A stretch of DNA of 10,251 nt. Source: Spirochaeta sp. (GTDB lineage: Bacteria; Spirochaetota; Spirochaetia; DSM-27196; Alkalispirochaetaceae). Numbering within the stretch: the stretch's first letter is position 1; each line of letters opens with the position of its first letter. Below, piece by piece: positions 1 through 6,134 of this stretch. The notes under the pieces are model-generated. The model ran no database searches, was not told where the DNA came from, and saw only the letters and a program-made list of their open reading frames with translations. The translations under genes and the position numbers were made by a program. The stretch is from contig SKHA01000266.1 in assembly GCA_007117185.1 (NCBI GenBank), forward strand, positions 1-10,251, written 5' to 3'.

Positions 1-11
1 CAGGCGAGCCT

Positions 12-443
12 TCACAGTTGCACCTCGAAATGGATCTCCCCGGTGTACCCGCCGCGGTCACAGACTCGCACCACCTCCAGCGTCCAGGTGCCGCTCACGT
101 TGGCCACAAAAGGAAATTCGCCGGAGTGAGTGCGGCTTCTGGGCTCTTCCCAATCAGGCGGGCTGGTGAGGATCAGCGGCTGGGTGTCCCGGGCAACCCG
201 CCAGCGGCTGCCGTCCAGAAGATACAGGGTCTGGTCGGGGCTGACGGTACAGTTGCGGTGGTTTTCCACGTAGACCATCTGCAGGGTGTACTCACCACCC
301 TGCTGGAGGATCGCCGTTTCACCCTCGCTGATCCTTTGGGCGTTACCCGCTGCATCGATCACGGTGTAGGTATAGTTGCAGGCAAAGGTTGCAATGGAGC
401 CAGCCAGCAGAAGAACCAGAAATGTCACTATTCGCTTTTCCAT
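12..443 (-). CDS. Small exported protein of unknown function
   Basis: This 143-residue protein has a lysine/arginine start followed by a hydrophobic segment at about residues 5-21, a clear export signal. It ends at Cys22, so it may be a lipoprotein with a relaxed lipobox (T-F-A-C) or a Sec-secreted protein. The mature part is rich in short beta-type stretches, with Cys65 in an HRNC motif and Cys128 in a VCDRGG motif, which could form a disulfide. It also has an LLDGSRW motif near residue 75. The C-terminal third (SGTWTLEVVRVC) resembles an Ig-like or beta-sandwich edge. I do not recognise a named family and assign no function. The start ATG is the only one that keeps the signal peptide; the ribosome binding site is weak (CAGAG). 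It is divergent from the ankyrin gene across about 100 bases and ends near the window edge, so downstream partners are not visible. Confidence 0.75.
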   Translation of the reverse strand: MEKRIVTFLVLLLAGSIATFACNYTYTVIDAAGNAQRISEGETAILQQGGEYTLQMVYVENHRNCTVSPDQTLYLLDGSRWRVARDTQPLILTSPPDWEEPRSRTHSGEFPFVANVSGTWTLEVVRVCDRGGYTGEIHFEVQL

Positions 444-542
444 ACTCTGAGATTCGGTGACGCCGGTGAACCCTCTGGAAAGACCCTGTGAAGATTGTGT
501 GTATTGTCATTGCGCCGGGATTGCACGAAAATGGCCCCGGCC
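444..542. other. Divergent intergenic region
   Basis: These 99 bases separate the divergent starts of the small exported protein and the ankyrin lipoprotein and must hold both promoters if both are transcribed from here. A TATTGT element at 502-507 could be a plus-strand -10 box, but no convincing -35 lies at the expected distance. I therefore do not call a promoter. No strong hairpin was seen. Confidence 0.4.
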
Positions 543-959
543 ATGAAAAACACTGTTCTGTTACCGATTGTTTTGCTGGCGGTGCTCGCCTCCTGCTCGG
601 ACCCGGATGAGGGGGCGACGTTGCTCCATTGGGCGGCCCGGACGGGAGACGTTGAGCGCTTCACGGTGCTGCTGGAACGTACAGCGGATCCCCTGCTGCT
701 GGAGAAAGCCGATGCCGCCGGGCGTACTCCTCTGTTCTGGGCCGTTCAGACAGGGCAGACGGAAATGGTGGCGCTGCTGATTGCGCGGGGTGTGGAGGTA
801 GACTATCGCCATGATGACGGCCGGACCCTGCTGCATATCGCCGCTGACGGCGATCATCGGGAGGTGGTGGACCTTCTGCTTGAAGCGGGGCTCGACCCGG
901 ATACCCCCTGGCCGCGTCGCTCCCTCTCGGCACGCATGGGAACGCTGCTGGGATGGTGA
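543..959 (+). CDS. Ankyrin-repeat lipoprotein
   Basis: The predicted 138-residue product begins with a lysine and a hydrophobic stretch (residues 4-17) ending in the lipobox L-A-S-C, with Cys18 as the lipidation site. Acidic residues S-D-P-D follow. Three ankyrin repeats follow at about 24-57, 59-91 and 92-121, each showing the TPL/TLL-H/F-x-A helix and an LL-x-x-G/T turn (for example GRTLLHIA then VVDLLLEAG). Ankyrin repeats bind proteins, so a periplasmic or surface protein-protein role is inferred. ATG 543 is preferred because it places the signal peptide at the N terminus; ATG 531 and ATG 495 are in-frame alternatives. No strong Shine-Dalgarno is seen. After residue 121 the repeat consensus is lost and the frame stops at 957-959, while the next frame carries a repeat-like continuation to 1062. 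The gene may therefore be frameshifted (see findings). It overlaps the next gene by 7 bases. Confidence 0.72.
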   Translation: MKNTVLLPIVLLAVLASCSDPDEGATLLHWAARTGDVERFTVLLERTADPLLLEKADAAGRTPLFWAVQTGQTEMVALLIARGVEVDYRHDDGRTLLHIAADGDHREVVDLLLEAGLDPDTPWPRRSLSARMGTLLGW

Positions 960-1576
960 AGTTACCCCGCTGGACATCGTGGATACCCTGGGTGCTGGTG
1001 GTGCCCCGGAGCACCCTGGTCTTTTTCTCGATTCGCCGCGCCACCGGTGTGAAGGCTTTTGACCACCGGCTGTGGAGTATCCACTGGCAGCCGCTGGTGT
1101 GGGTGCTGTTCAAGGTGCTGCTGGCAGTGGTGGTTGCCCGGTGGCTCTGGTCCTGGACGGAGCCGCTGGCGGTGGCGCTGCAGGAGGGGTTCGCGTTCTT
1201 CCGGCTGGAGGAGATCTACAGTTTTCAGATGCCTGACGGCGCGTTCTTTCGACGTATCGCCCGGCTTCTGGTGGGGGCGGTCCTGGGGTATTACGGCGTG
1301 TTCTACCTGGCGCTGCAGGTGCAGGGGCTCTTTTCGGCGCTGGTGATTCATCGGCCCAGCGGAGACGCCTGGTATCTGCAGAGCATGGTCCTCTGGCGCA
1401 GAATACACAGCTTCCCCGCTGCGGGGGGCACCACCGTGACGGTTCAGCAGACTCTCCCTGGACGTCTGCTGGATATGGGGACGGTGCAGGTATATCGCGG
1501 TGGAGAGGAGGTGGTGACGGTACGTGCCATCGGTGCTGTTGCCCGGGCAGCGCAGCTCCTCCAGGGACGGCGATGA
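953..1576 (+). CDS. Membrane protein with possible C-terminal PH-like region
   Basis: The product is up to 207 residues. Hydrophobic segments at about 46-68 and 104-131 are probable transmembrane helices. The C-terminal part (about 150-207) has the pattern V-x-V-Q-Q-T-L-P-G-R-L-L-D-M-G-T-V-x-V followed by a GGEE turn, V-x-V-R and an amphipathic helix. This resembles the second half of bacterial PH-like (YdbS/YdbT, DUF304) domains, in which an Arg-Leu-Leu-x-x-Gly-Thr-Val motif is common. The first half of such a domain is hard to see, so the assignment is tentative. ATG 953 overlaps the upstream stop as ATGGTGA, typical of translational coupling. GTG 1049 is an alternative start if the ankyrin frame really runs to 1062. 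The 3' end overlaps the next gene as ATGA. Function is unknown; such domains are usually linked to membrane or envelope processes. Confidence 0.65.
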   Translation: MVKLPRWTSWIPWVLVVPRSTLVFFSIRRATGVKAFDHRLWSIHWQPLVWVLFKVLLAVVVARWLWSWTEPLAVALQEGFAFFRLEEIYSFQMPDGAFFRRIARLLVGAVLGYYGVFYLALQVQGLFSALVIHRPSGDAWYLQSMVLWRRIHSFPAAGGTTVTVQQTLPGRLLDMGTVQVYRGGEEVVTVRAIGAVARAAQLLQGRR

Positions 1577-3042
1577 AATCCACCTGGCCGGTGACCCTGC
1601 TGGCAGCGCTGGCGCTGGTGACGGTTCATACCCTCTTTCACCTCACCTTCATGCAGCAGTATCTGGACTGGGACCAGATAGTATATCTGAATAATATCCG
1701 CAACGCTCTGCAGCCGGAGCGACTTCCCCTGTTGAATCCACACCACCTGCATCTGGAGATCGGTGGTGCCCACTGGCACAGCTTCATTCTGGAGCGCTGG
1801 GGTGACGCGGGGCTGACCGATCTGGCGTTCAACAACCGCCTGCGATCGCTGGCTGCCGCGGCGGTAGCGTTGTTCTTCTTTGTTCTCTTTTTACGGGAAA
1901 TGACCGGGTCCACCCTCTGGGCGCTGGCAGGAGCGATTCTTCTGGCGGGGACCCACGGTTATATGGCCTACGCCACCAAGGTGGACACGCCGGTTTTTCC
2001 GTCGGCAACGCTGGCGATGACTCTCTGGGTGGTACAGCGGTTGGAGCAAACCCGGCGGGTGCCCCTGGTCTGGGGGGTTCTGGGGGGAGTGATTCTCTTC
2101 CTTGGGGTGATGGCTCATCAATACATGGCGATCCCGGCGGTTCTGGGGTGCGTAGCCCTGGTGCTGCCCCGGTGGCTCTTCCCTGATCCCCGGCGGTGGG
2201 CCCCCTTCCGGCGCAGCTCCCCTCAGCGTGACCGATCCGTCAGGGATATTCCCCGGCGAGCGGTGGCAACGGTGGTGATGGCGCTGGTGGGGGTCTCGCT
2301 GGTGGCGGGGGCGTACTTCTGGGCGGGAAAGACGGTTTATAATCTGCCCTTTGCGGGAGAACAGGGTGTTGAGGCGCGGGGCCCCCTGCGATCCAACACC
2401 TTTCAGCGCTGGCTGTTTCTGTACGCCGGGACCAACATGTGGGGGCGGGGGTTGGAACAGTTCGACCCCCGGGCACCCTTTCGGGGGTACACGGACATGT
2501 TTATCTCCCAGCCGGGCACCGTCACCCGATTCAATCGCAACTACCGCTTCGAGGACGGGTTTGTTCACCGTCAGCTGAGGAACATGACCGCGTTTCTCGT
2601 CGCGGCGACGGTGATTCTGCTGCCGGCGTTGTGGATGCGCTACCGTCGTCTGTTCGTGTTCGTTCTCTCAACCGCGGTGGTGAAAATCCTGTTCACCACC
2701 TACTGGGAGGCGTACTACTACGAGTTCTGGATCATCCCGGGGATGCTCCTGGTGGTTCTGCTGGTGATGATTCTGCACCACCTGGCGGTTCTGCTGAACG
2801 GAGTCACCCTTCGGGGCGGATCCCTTCCGGGGGTAGCGTATCTTCTCTTTCTGAGTCTCGTCTTCTTCAACCACAACGTCCAGCACTACCTGGTCAACTA
2901 TTCCCGGGTTCAGCGCCTGGAGTCCTACTCGTCAGAGTGGCCGGAGAGTTACTATCTGCCCCTGTTCAGCACCGATATCTATCTGCACCCCCAAGACGTC
3001 CATCGGGAGGCGTTTCCGGGGTCATTGAGGAGCGTTCAATGA
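1573..3042 (+). CDS. Polytopic GT-C-like membrane protein, possible glycosyltransferase
   Basis: This 489-residue protein has a first transmembrane helix at about 7-27, an extracytoplasmic loop, then many further hydrophobic segments (about 95-108, 115-130, 165-180, 183-200, 230-250, 338-355, 357-373, 388-405 and 420-433). The first loop contains D32-W-D34-Q near its start and N55-P-H-H-L nearby. GT-C glycosyltransferases keep an acidic catalytic residue in this loop, so D32 or D34 is the natural candidate. Late in the chain, YYYEFWIIPG (381-390) recalls the E-F-W-x-x-x-P patch of some bacterial GT-C-like families. By inference it would transfer a sugar from a lipid-linked donor on the outer face of the inner membrane; donor and acceptor are unknown. 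The start is fixed by an ATGA overlap with the upstream stop and an AGGGA at 1563-1567. The gene overlaps the SDR gene by ATGA, so enzyme and SDR are probably co-translated. Confidence 0.75.
   Translation: MKSTWPVTLLAALALVTVHTLFHLTFMQQYLDWDQIVYLNNIRNALQPERLPLLNPHHLHLEIGGAHWHSFILERWGDAGLTDLAFNNRLRSLAAAAVALFFFVLFLREMTGSTLWALAGAILLAGTHGYMAYATKVDTPVFPSATLAMTLWVVQRLEQTRRVPLVWGVLGGVILFLGVMAHQYMAIPAVLGCVALVLPRWLFPDPRRWAPFRRSSPQRDRSVRDIPRRAVATVVMALVGVSLVAGAYFWAGKTVYNLPFAGEQGVEARGPLRSNTFQRWLFLYAGTNMWGRGLEQFDPRAPFRGYTDMFISQPGTVTRFNRNYRFEDGFVHRQLRNMTAFLVAATVILLPALWMRYRRLFVFVLSTAVVKILFTTYWEAYYYEFWIIPGMLLVVLLVMILHHLAVLLNGVTLRGGSLPGVAYLLFLSLVFFNHNVQHYLVNYSRVQRLESYSSEWPESYYLPLFSTDIYLHPQDVHREAFPGSLRSVQ
3027..3032 (+). 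promoter_or_regulatory. Ribosome binding site for the SDR gene
   Basis: GAGGAG lies six bases before ATG 3039. It decides the start of the SDR gene: the open frame extends upstream to 2439, but only this ATG has a good Shine-Dalgarno sequence, gives the beta-strand plus nucleotide-binding loop at the N terminus, and forms the ATGA overlap with the upstream stop. Confidence 0.75.
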
Positions 3043-4085
3043 CTGTACTTGTCACCGGCGGCGCCGGATTCCTGGGGATCAACCTGATTCGTCATCTGCT
3101 GGAGTCGGAAGAGCAGTACCAGGTGGTTTCCCTGGATCTGGCTCCCTTCGACTACCCCGAAGCGGATCGAATCTCCGTCCATACCGGCGACATTCGCGAC
3201 ACCGCAGTGGTGAAAACGGCGATGGCCGGGGTGGATGCGGTGGTGCACACCGCTGCAGCGCTGCCCCTGTACACACCCGAGGAGATCCGTACCACCGATA
3301 TCGACGGGACAGCCACCGTCCTGGCGGCGGCGGAACAGGGGGGTGTGCGCCGGTTCGTGCACATCTCCTCAACAGCGGTGTACGGTATTCCCGACCACCA
3401 CCCCCTGCGGGAAGACGATCCCCTCATCGGGGTGGGCCCCTACGGTGAGGCCAAGATACGCGCCGAAGAGCTGTGTCGGGAGGCGCAGGAGCGTACCCTC
3501 GGGATGGCCGTCTCCATTCTGCGGCCCAAGTCCTTTGTGGGGCCGGAGCGGCTGGGGGTGTTCGCCCTCCTGTACGACTGGGCGCTGGACGGCAGAGGGT
3601 TCCCGATGATCGGCAGCGGTAGCAACCGCTACCAGCTTCTTGATGTGGCTGATCTGAGCAGCGCAATCGAACTCTGCCTTACCCTTCCTGCGGGGCACGT
3701 CACCGACACCTTCAACATCGGTGCCGCCGAGTTTGCCACCATGAGAGAAGACTACCAGGCGGTGCTGGACGCCGCAGGCTTTGGCAAGCGTGTCGTGGGC
3801 CTGCCTGCCTGGCCGGTGATCACGACGCTGCGGATTCTTGAGTTCTTCCACCTCTCCCCGCTGTACAAGTGGGTCTACGAGACGGCTTCGAAGGATTCTT
3901 ACGTGGCCATCGACCGCGCCCGGGAGAAACTGGGGTTTACTCCAAAGTACTCCAACCAGGAGGCGCTGCTGCGTAATTTCCAGTGGTACCGGGATCATCT
4001 TGAAGGTTTTCGTGGTTCTTCCGGGGTCTCCCACCGGGTTCCCTGGAAGCAGGGCATTCTGGGTCTGGCCAAGCGGTTCTTCTGA
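3039..4085 (+). CDS. NAD(P)-dependent epimerase/dehydratase, extended SDR
   Basis: The 348-residue product is a full-length extended short-chain dehydrogenase/reductase. The N-terminal Rossmann motif is T6-G-G-A-G-F-L-G13 after a VLV strand, and D33 at the end of the second strand fits NAD preference. D51 lies in the HTGDIRD motif and HTAAAL (70-75) follows the fourth strand. The catalytic set is Ser110/Ser111 in HISSTAVYG with Y135-G-E-A-K139. RPKSFVGPER (about 162-171) is the usual substrate-side segment. These features match NAD-dependent sugar epimerases and dehydratases acting on nucleotide sugars; the exact substrate cannot be read. The C-terminal region after about residue 258 (hydrophobic, with LSPLYKWVY) and a basic tail (PWKQGILGLAKRFF) are less typical and may contact the membrane. 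It directly follows and overlaps the GT-C-like gene, suggesting it makes or modifies a sugar for that enzyme. 3-beta-hydroxysteroid-dehydrogenase-like chemistry is a less likely alternative. Confidence 0.88.
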   Translation: MTVLVTGGAGFLGINLIRHLLESEEQYQVVSLDLAPFDYPEADRISVHTGDIRDTAVVKTAMAGVDAVVHTAAALPLYTPEEIRTTDIDGTATVLAAAEQGGVRRFVHISSTAVYGIPDHHPLREDDPLIGVGPYGEAKIRAEELCREAQERTLGMAVSILRPKSFVGPERLGVFALLYDWALDGRGFPMIGSGSNRYQLLDVADLSSAIELCLTLPAGHVTDTFNIGAAEFATMREDYQAVLDAAGFGKRVVGLPAWPVITTLRILEFFHLSPLYKWVYETASKDSYVAIDRAREKLGFTPKYSNQEALLRNFQWYRDHLEGFRGSSGVSHRVPWKQGILGLAKRFF

Positions 4086-4104
4086 TATGGAGAGCAACAT
4101 CGCC

Positions 4105-4347
4105 ATGGCGATCAAGGTCAAATACGGACTGGTCCACGTTCCCTCGCAGCGCAAGTGCCGCTCATGGATCAGGGAGGTGGCGGTGCACCGGGGGGCGGGT
4201 CTGCCCCCGGAACACGCGGGGTGGCAGGCAGCGCGGCGGGTCTTTCCCTACGAGGCGCGGCAGCTCCACGACCCGGCGGCGTCGGCAGTGACGGAGATCC
4301 TCACTTTGGCAGAGGACTCGGGAGACGATCCTCCTCGTCGGCAATGA
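4105..4347 (+). CDS. Small orphan protein
   Basis: An 80-residue product starts at ATG 4105, which has GGAGAG ten bases upstream (4089-4094). An earlier in-frame ATG at 4087, two bases after the SDR stop, would add six residues but has no ribosome binding site. Codons carry the same high G/C third-position bias as the neighbours, which supports a real gene. The protein opens with a strand-like MAIKVKYGLVHV, has one cysteine in QRKCRSW, is rich in Arg, Ala and Gly, and ends in an acidic stretch and PPRRQ. There is no signal peptide or transmembrane segment, so it is probably cytoplasmic. I do not recognise a family. It is probably the last gene of the plus-strand operon. Its last 47 bases overlap the end of the convergent GGDEF gene. 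Confidence 0.5.
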   Translation: MAIKVKYGLVHVPSQRKCRSWIREVAVHRGAGLPPEHAGWQAARRVFPYEARQLHDPAASAVTEILTLAEDSGDDPPRRQ

Positions 4348-5341
4348 CGAAGCAGTTCCGGCCGCATTCCTTCGCTTCGTAGAGAGATCGGTCGGCCCGG
4401 CGATTCCACCCCTCCGGATCTTCGTTTTCCTGGAGCAGCGCTGCTCCCAGCGAGGCGTACACCGCCTGGTCGCCGTACTTCAGATCTCGGGTGATGTTCT
4501 GCTGCAGGTTTTCGGTGATGGAACGCAGTCCGGCCATATCGATGTTCCCCAGCAGCAGGATAAACTCGTCGCCGCCGTAGCGAAACGCCCGGTCCTCCCG
4601 GCGGGTGGAAGAGCGGATCACCTCCGCCAGCGAGACCAGTACCTGGTCGCCGGCAGCGTGCCCCCACTTGTCGTTGATCAGCTTGAAGTTGTCCAGGTCC
4701 AGGATTATCAGCCCGAAGCCGGTGTTGTGTCTGCCTCGCGCCGCCACCGCCCGGTCCAGCTCCTCTTCCAGGCTGCGCCGGTTATAGAGTCCTGTCAGGG
4801 GGTCTCGGGTAGCCCAGCGGACCAGCTGATCCTGGTGGCGGCGACTGTGATGGGCAAATACGAAGCTGAACACGGCAGTTGTGGAGACCGAAAAGAAGAA
4901 TCCCGCGGCCTGGGCAACTGAAGAGAAACTGCCTCCGGGTGTCAGAATCTCCCGGATCCCCAGGGGAGCAAGGATCAGCGACAGCAACGCAATCGCCGCC
5001 CACTGCGGGACCAGGTAGGAGAGAAAGAACACCACCGGATACACCCACAGCGCTCCGTCGATTCCAAGGATCCAGGAGACGAACAGAGCGCCCGCCGAGA
5101 GCTGTACCGACAGGAGGACTCCCGCTCCGGTGGCGATGCCGGTCCGCAGTGCCCACGCTACGGAGACGCCGGCGATCACCACGATCAGAAGATCGGCTAT
5201 CGCCACCGAGATGGGGCCGACAACAAACCGGTAGATCATGAAGGGGGTCACCACCAGCACCGTCAACGTTCCAACGAGAAGCACCAGCATCAGCTTGAAG
5301 TCCCGAGAGAGGCGGTCTTTGAACGCGTCGTGACGTTTCAT
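4301..5341 (-). CDS. Membrane-anchored GGDEF diguanylate cyclase
   Basis: The 346-residue product makes cyclic di-GMP from two GTP. Residues 15-165 hold about six hydrophobic segments forming an integral membrane sensor region of no recognised type. A short linker leads to the catalytic domain, which opens with RDPLTGLYNRRS (179-190). The metal and substrate motif LDLDNFKLINDKWGHAAGD lies at 214-232, the active-site GGDEF at 256-260, and the inhibitory I-site R247-R-E-D250 exactly five residues before it. YEAKECGRN (321-329) closes the domain. All key residues are present, so it should be active and product-inhibited. ATG 5341 is chosen because the hydrophilic basic start leads straight into the first helix; longer frames run into the preceding YceI gene. 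The ribosome binding site is weak (GAG). The signal sensed and the target are unknown. The gene lies 100 bases downstream of the quinone operon on the same strand and could be read through from it. Confidence 0.93.
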   Translation of the reverse strand: MKRHDAFKDRLSRDFKLMLVLLVGTLTVLVVTPFMIYRFVVGPISVAIADLLIVVIAGVSVAWALRTGIATGAGVLLSVQLSAGALFVSWILGIDGALWVYPVVFFLSYLVPQWAAIALLSLILAPLGIREILTPGGSFSSVAQAAGFFFSVSTTAVFSFVFAHHSRRHQDQLVRWATRDPLTGLYNRRSLEEELDRAVAARGRHNTGFGLIILDLDNFKLINDKWGHAAGDQVLVSLAEVIRSSTRREDRAFRYGGDEFILLLGNIDMAGLRSITENLQQNITRDLKYGDQAVYASLGAALLQENEDPEGWNRRADRSLYEAKECGRNCFVIADEEDRLPSPLPK

Positions 5342-5388
5342 TTTCTCGATGATCACAGTAGCGGATTCAGAGGTTCTTGAGAAGCATA

Positions 5389-5449
5389 GGGGGCTGTCCC
5401 GCCACCGGGGGCTGGACAGCCCATCAGGGTCTGTTCTCCCATCAGGGTC
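5389..5449. repeat. Short 18-base-period repeats with hairpin between yceI-like and GGDEF genes
   Basis: GGGGGCTG occurs at 5389-5396 and 5407-5414, and CCCATCAGGGTC occurs at 5420-5431 and 5438-5449. Both pairs are 18 bases apart. A 9-base perfect inverted repeat, GGGCTGTCC (5391-5399) and GGACAGCCC (5414-5422), with a 14-base loop lies inside. The second CCCATCAGGGTC overlaps the stop codon of the YceI gene. The hairpin lacks a T tract on either strand, so it is not a standard terminator. It could attenuate read-through into the GGDEF gene. Confidence 0.55.
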
Positions 5450-6134
5450 GGGCGACGAACTCCAGCTCCAGCCGGACCGTATCGGCCACGCTTTCAACGA
5501 TGGAGTTTCCACCAACATAGGGAATCTCGATCTCGAAGTCCCGGTAGGCGATCACCGTCTGCGCCTCCCCGCGAATCTCTTCCTCAGAGGTGATATGGAG
5601 GGTCAGGGAGAAGACAACCTCCCGGGTTACGTCACGAATGGTGAGTTCTCCGGTGACCTCCAGATCCATGACGGTTCCCGGGGAGATCGTCTCGGGTATC
5701 CCGGACACGACGGTGGGCTGAAAGAGGGCAAACTCGTATTCATCCCGGTTGGTCTGGAGAATCATCGATCGAATGGTGCGATCCCGCATCTCGTCATCGG
5801 TGGCAACGGCACGCAGGTTGATCTCGAAGGGGCCGATCTCAACCCCGGGGGGCTCAAACCCCACCGCCACCGACCCATCCACCTGGTCGGTGACACCCAC
5901 AACGGTCATGTCCCGCCCGCGGAGCACCTCGTCAATGACGAATCGTGCCTCAGACAGCCCGGAGACAGCGCTGTAGACCACCGAGTGGGGTTCAGCCGGC
6001 TCGACCCGCTCCGCCGCCACAGCCCTGGTGGGCTCTCCGGACCCTCCGGCAAAAAAAACGTATAGCGAGAACGCTACAAAGGCGACGATGACGATACCGA
6101 ACAGAGCGGTAAGTATCCTGAATGGACCTCTCAT
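5442..6134 (-). CDS. YceI family protein, membrane-anchored, putative isoprenoid-binding
   Basis: This 230-residue protein has a basic N terminus and a hydrophobic segment at about 7-29, then a short Gly/Ala/Pro-rich linker and a YceI domain at about 50-228. Family hallmarks are VYSAVSGLSEARFVIDEVL (strand then helix), the VGFEPPGVEIGPFEI stretch, LTIRDVTREV (164-173), and the final strand DTVRLELEFVARP. YceI proteins form a lipocalin-like barrel; structurally studied members bind polyisoprenoid chains. The anchor lacks an obvious cleavage site, so the domain is probably tethered on the outer side of the inner membrane. The start is fixed by a strong AAGGAGGT site and an ATGA overlap with the isoprenyl diphosphate synthase gene. 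Its position directly after genes for prenyl chain synthesis and prenyl transfer suggests that its ligand is the operon's own isoprenoid or quinone; this is inference. Confidence 0.88.
   Translation of the reverse strand: MRGPFRILTALFGIVIVAFVAFSLYVFFAGGSGEPTRAVAAERVEPAEPHSVVYSAVSGLSEARFVIDEVLRGRDMTVVGVTDQVDGSVAVGFEPPGVEIGPFEINLRAVATDDEMRDRTIRSMILQTNRDEYEFALFQPTVVSGIPETISPGTVMDLEVTGELTIRDVTREVVFSLTLHITSEEEIRGEAQTVIAYRDFEIEIPYVGGNSIVESVADTVRLELEFVARP

Noticed and set aside
495..542. Upstream starts of the ankyrin lipoprotein at ATG 495 or 531
   Set aside because: They would bury the lipoprotein signal peptide behind extra residues; ATG 543 gives a standard signal.
2439..3038. Upstream extension of the SDR reading frame by 200 codons
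   Set aside because: It lies entirely inside the GT-C-like gene in another frame, and the Rossmann motif, GAGGAG site and ATGA overlap all place the true start at 3039.
3369..4154. Minus-strand open frame of 261 codons
   Set aside because: It is antisense to the SDR gene, whose motifs are unambiguous.
5391..5422. Rho-independent terminator
   Set aside because: The 9-base stem is good, but no T tract follows on either strand, so it is listed only as an inverted repeat.
5342..5518. N-terminal extension of the GGDEF frame
   Set aside because: It would run through the repeat region into the end of the YceI gene, gives a low-complexity sequence and has no ribosome binding site.
5349..6065. Plus-strand open frame of 238 codons
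   Set aside because: It is antisense to the YceI gene, is Gly/Pro/His-rich and lacks family motifs.
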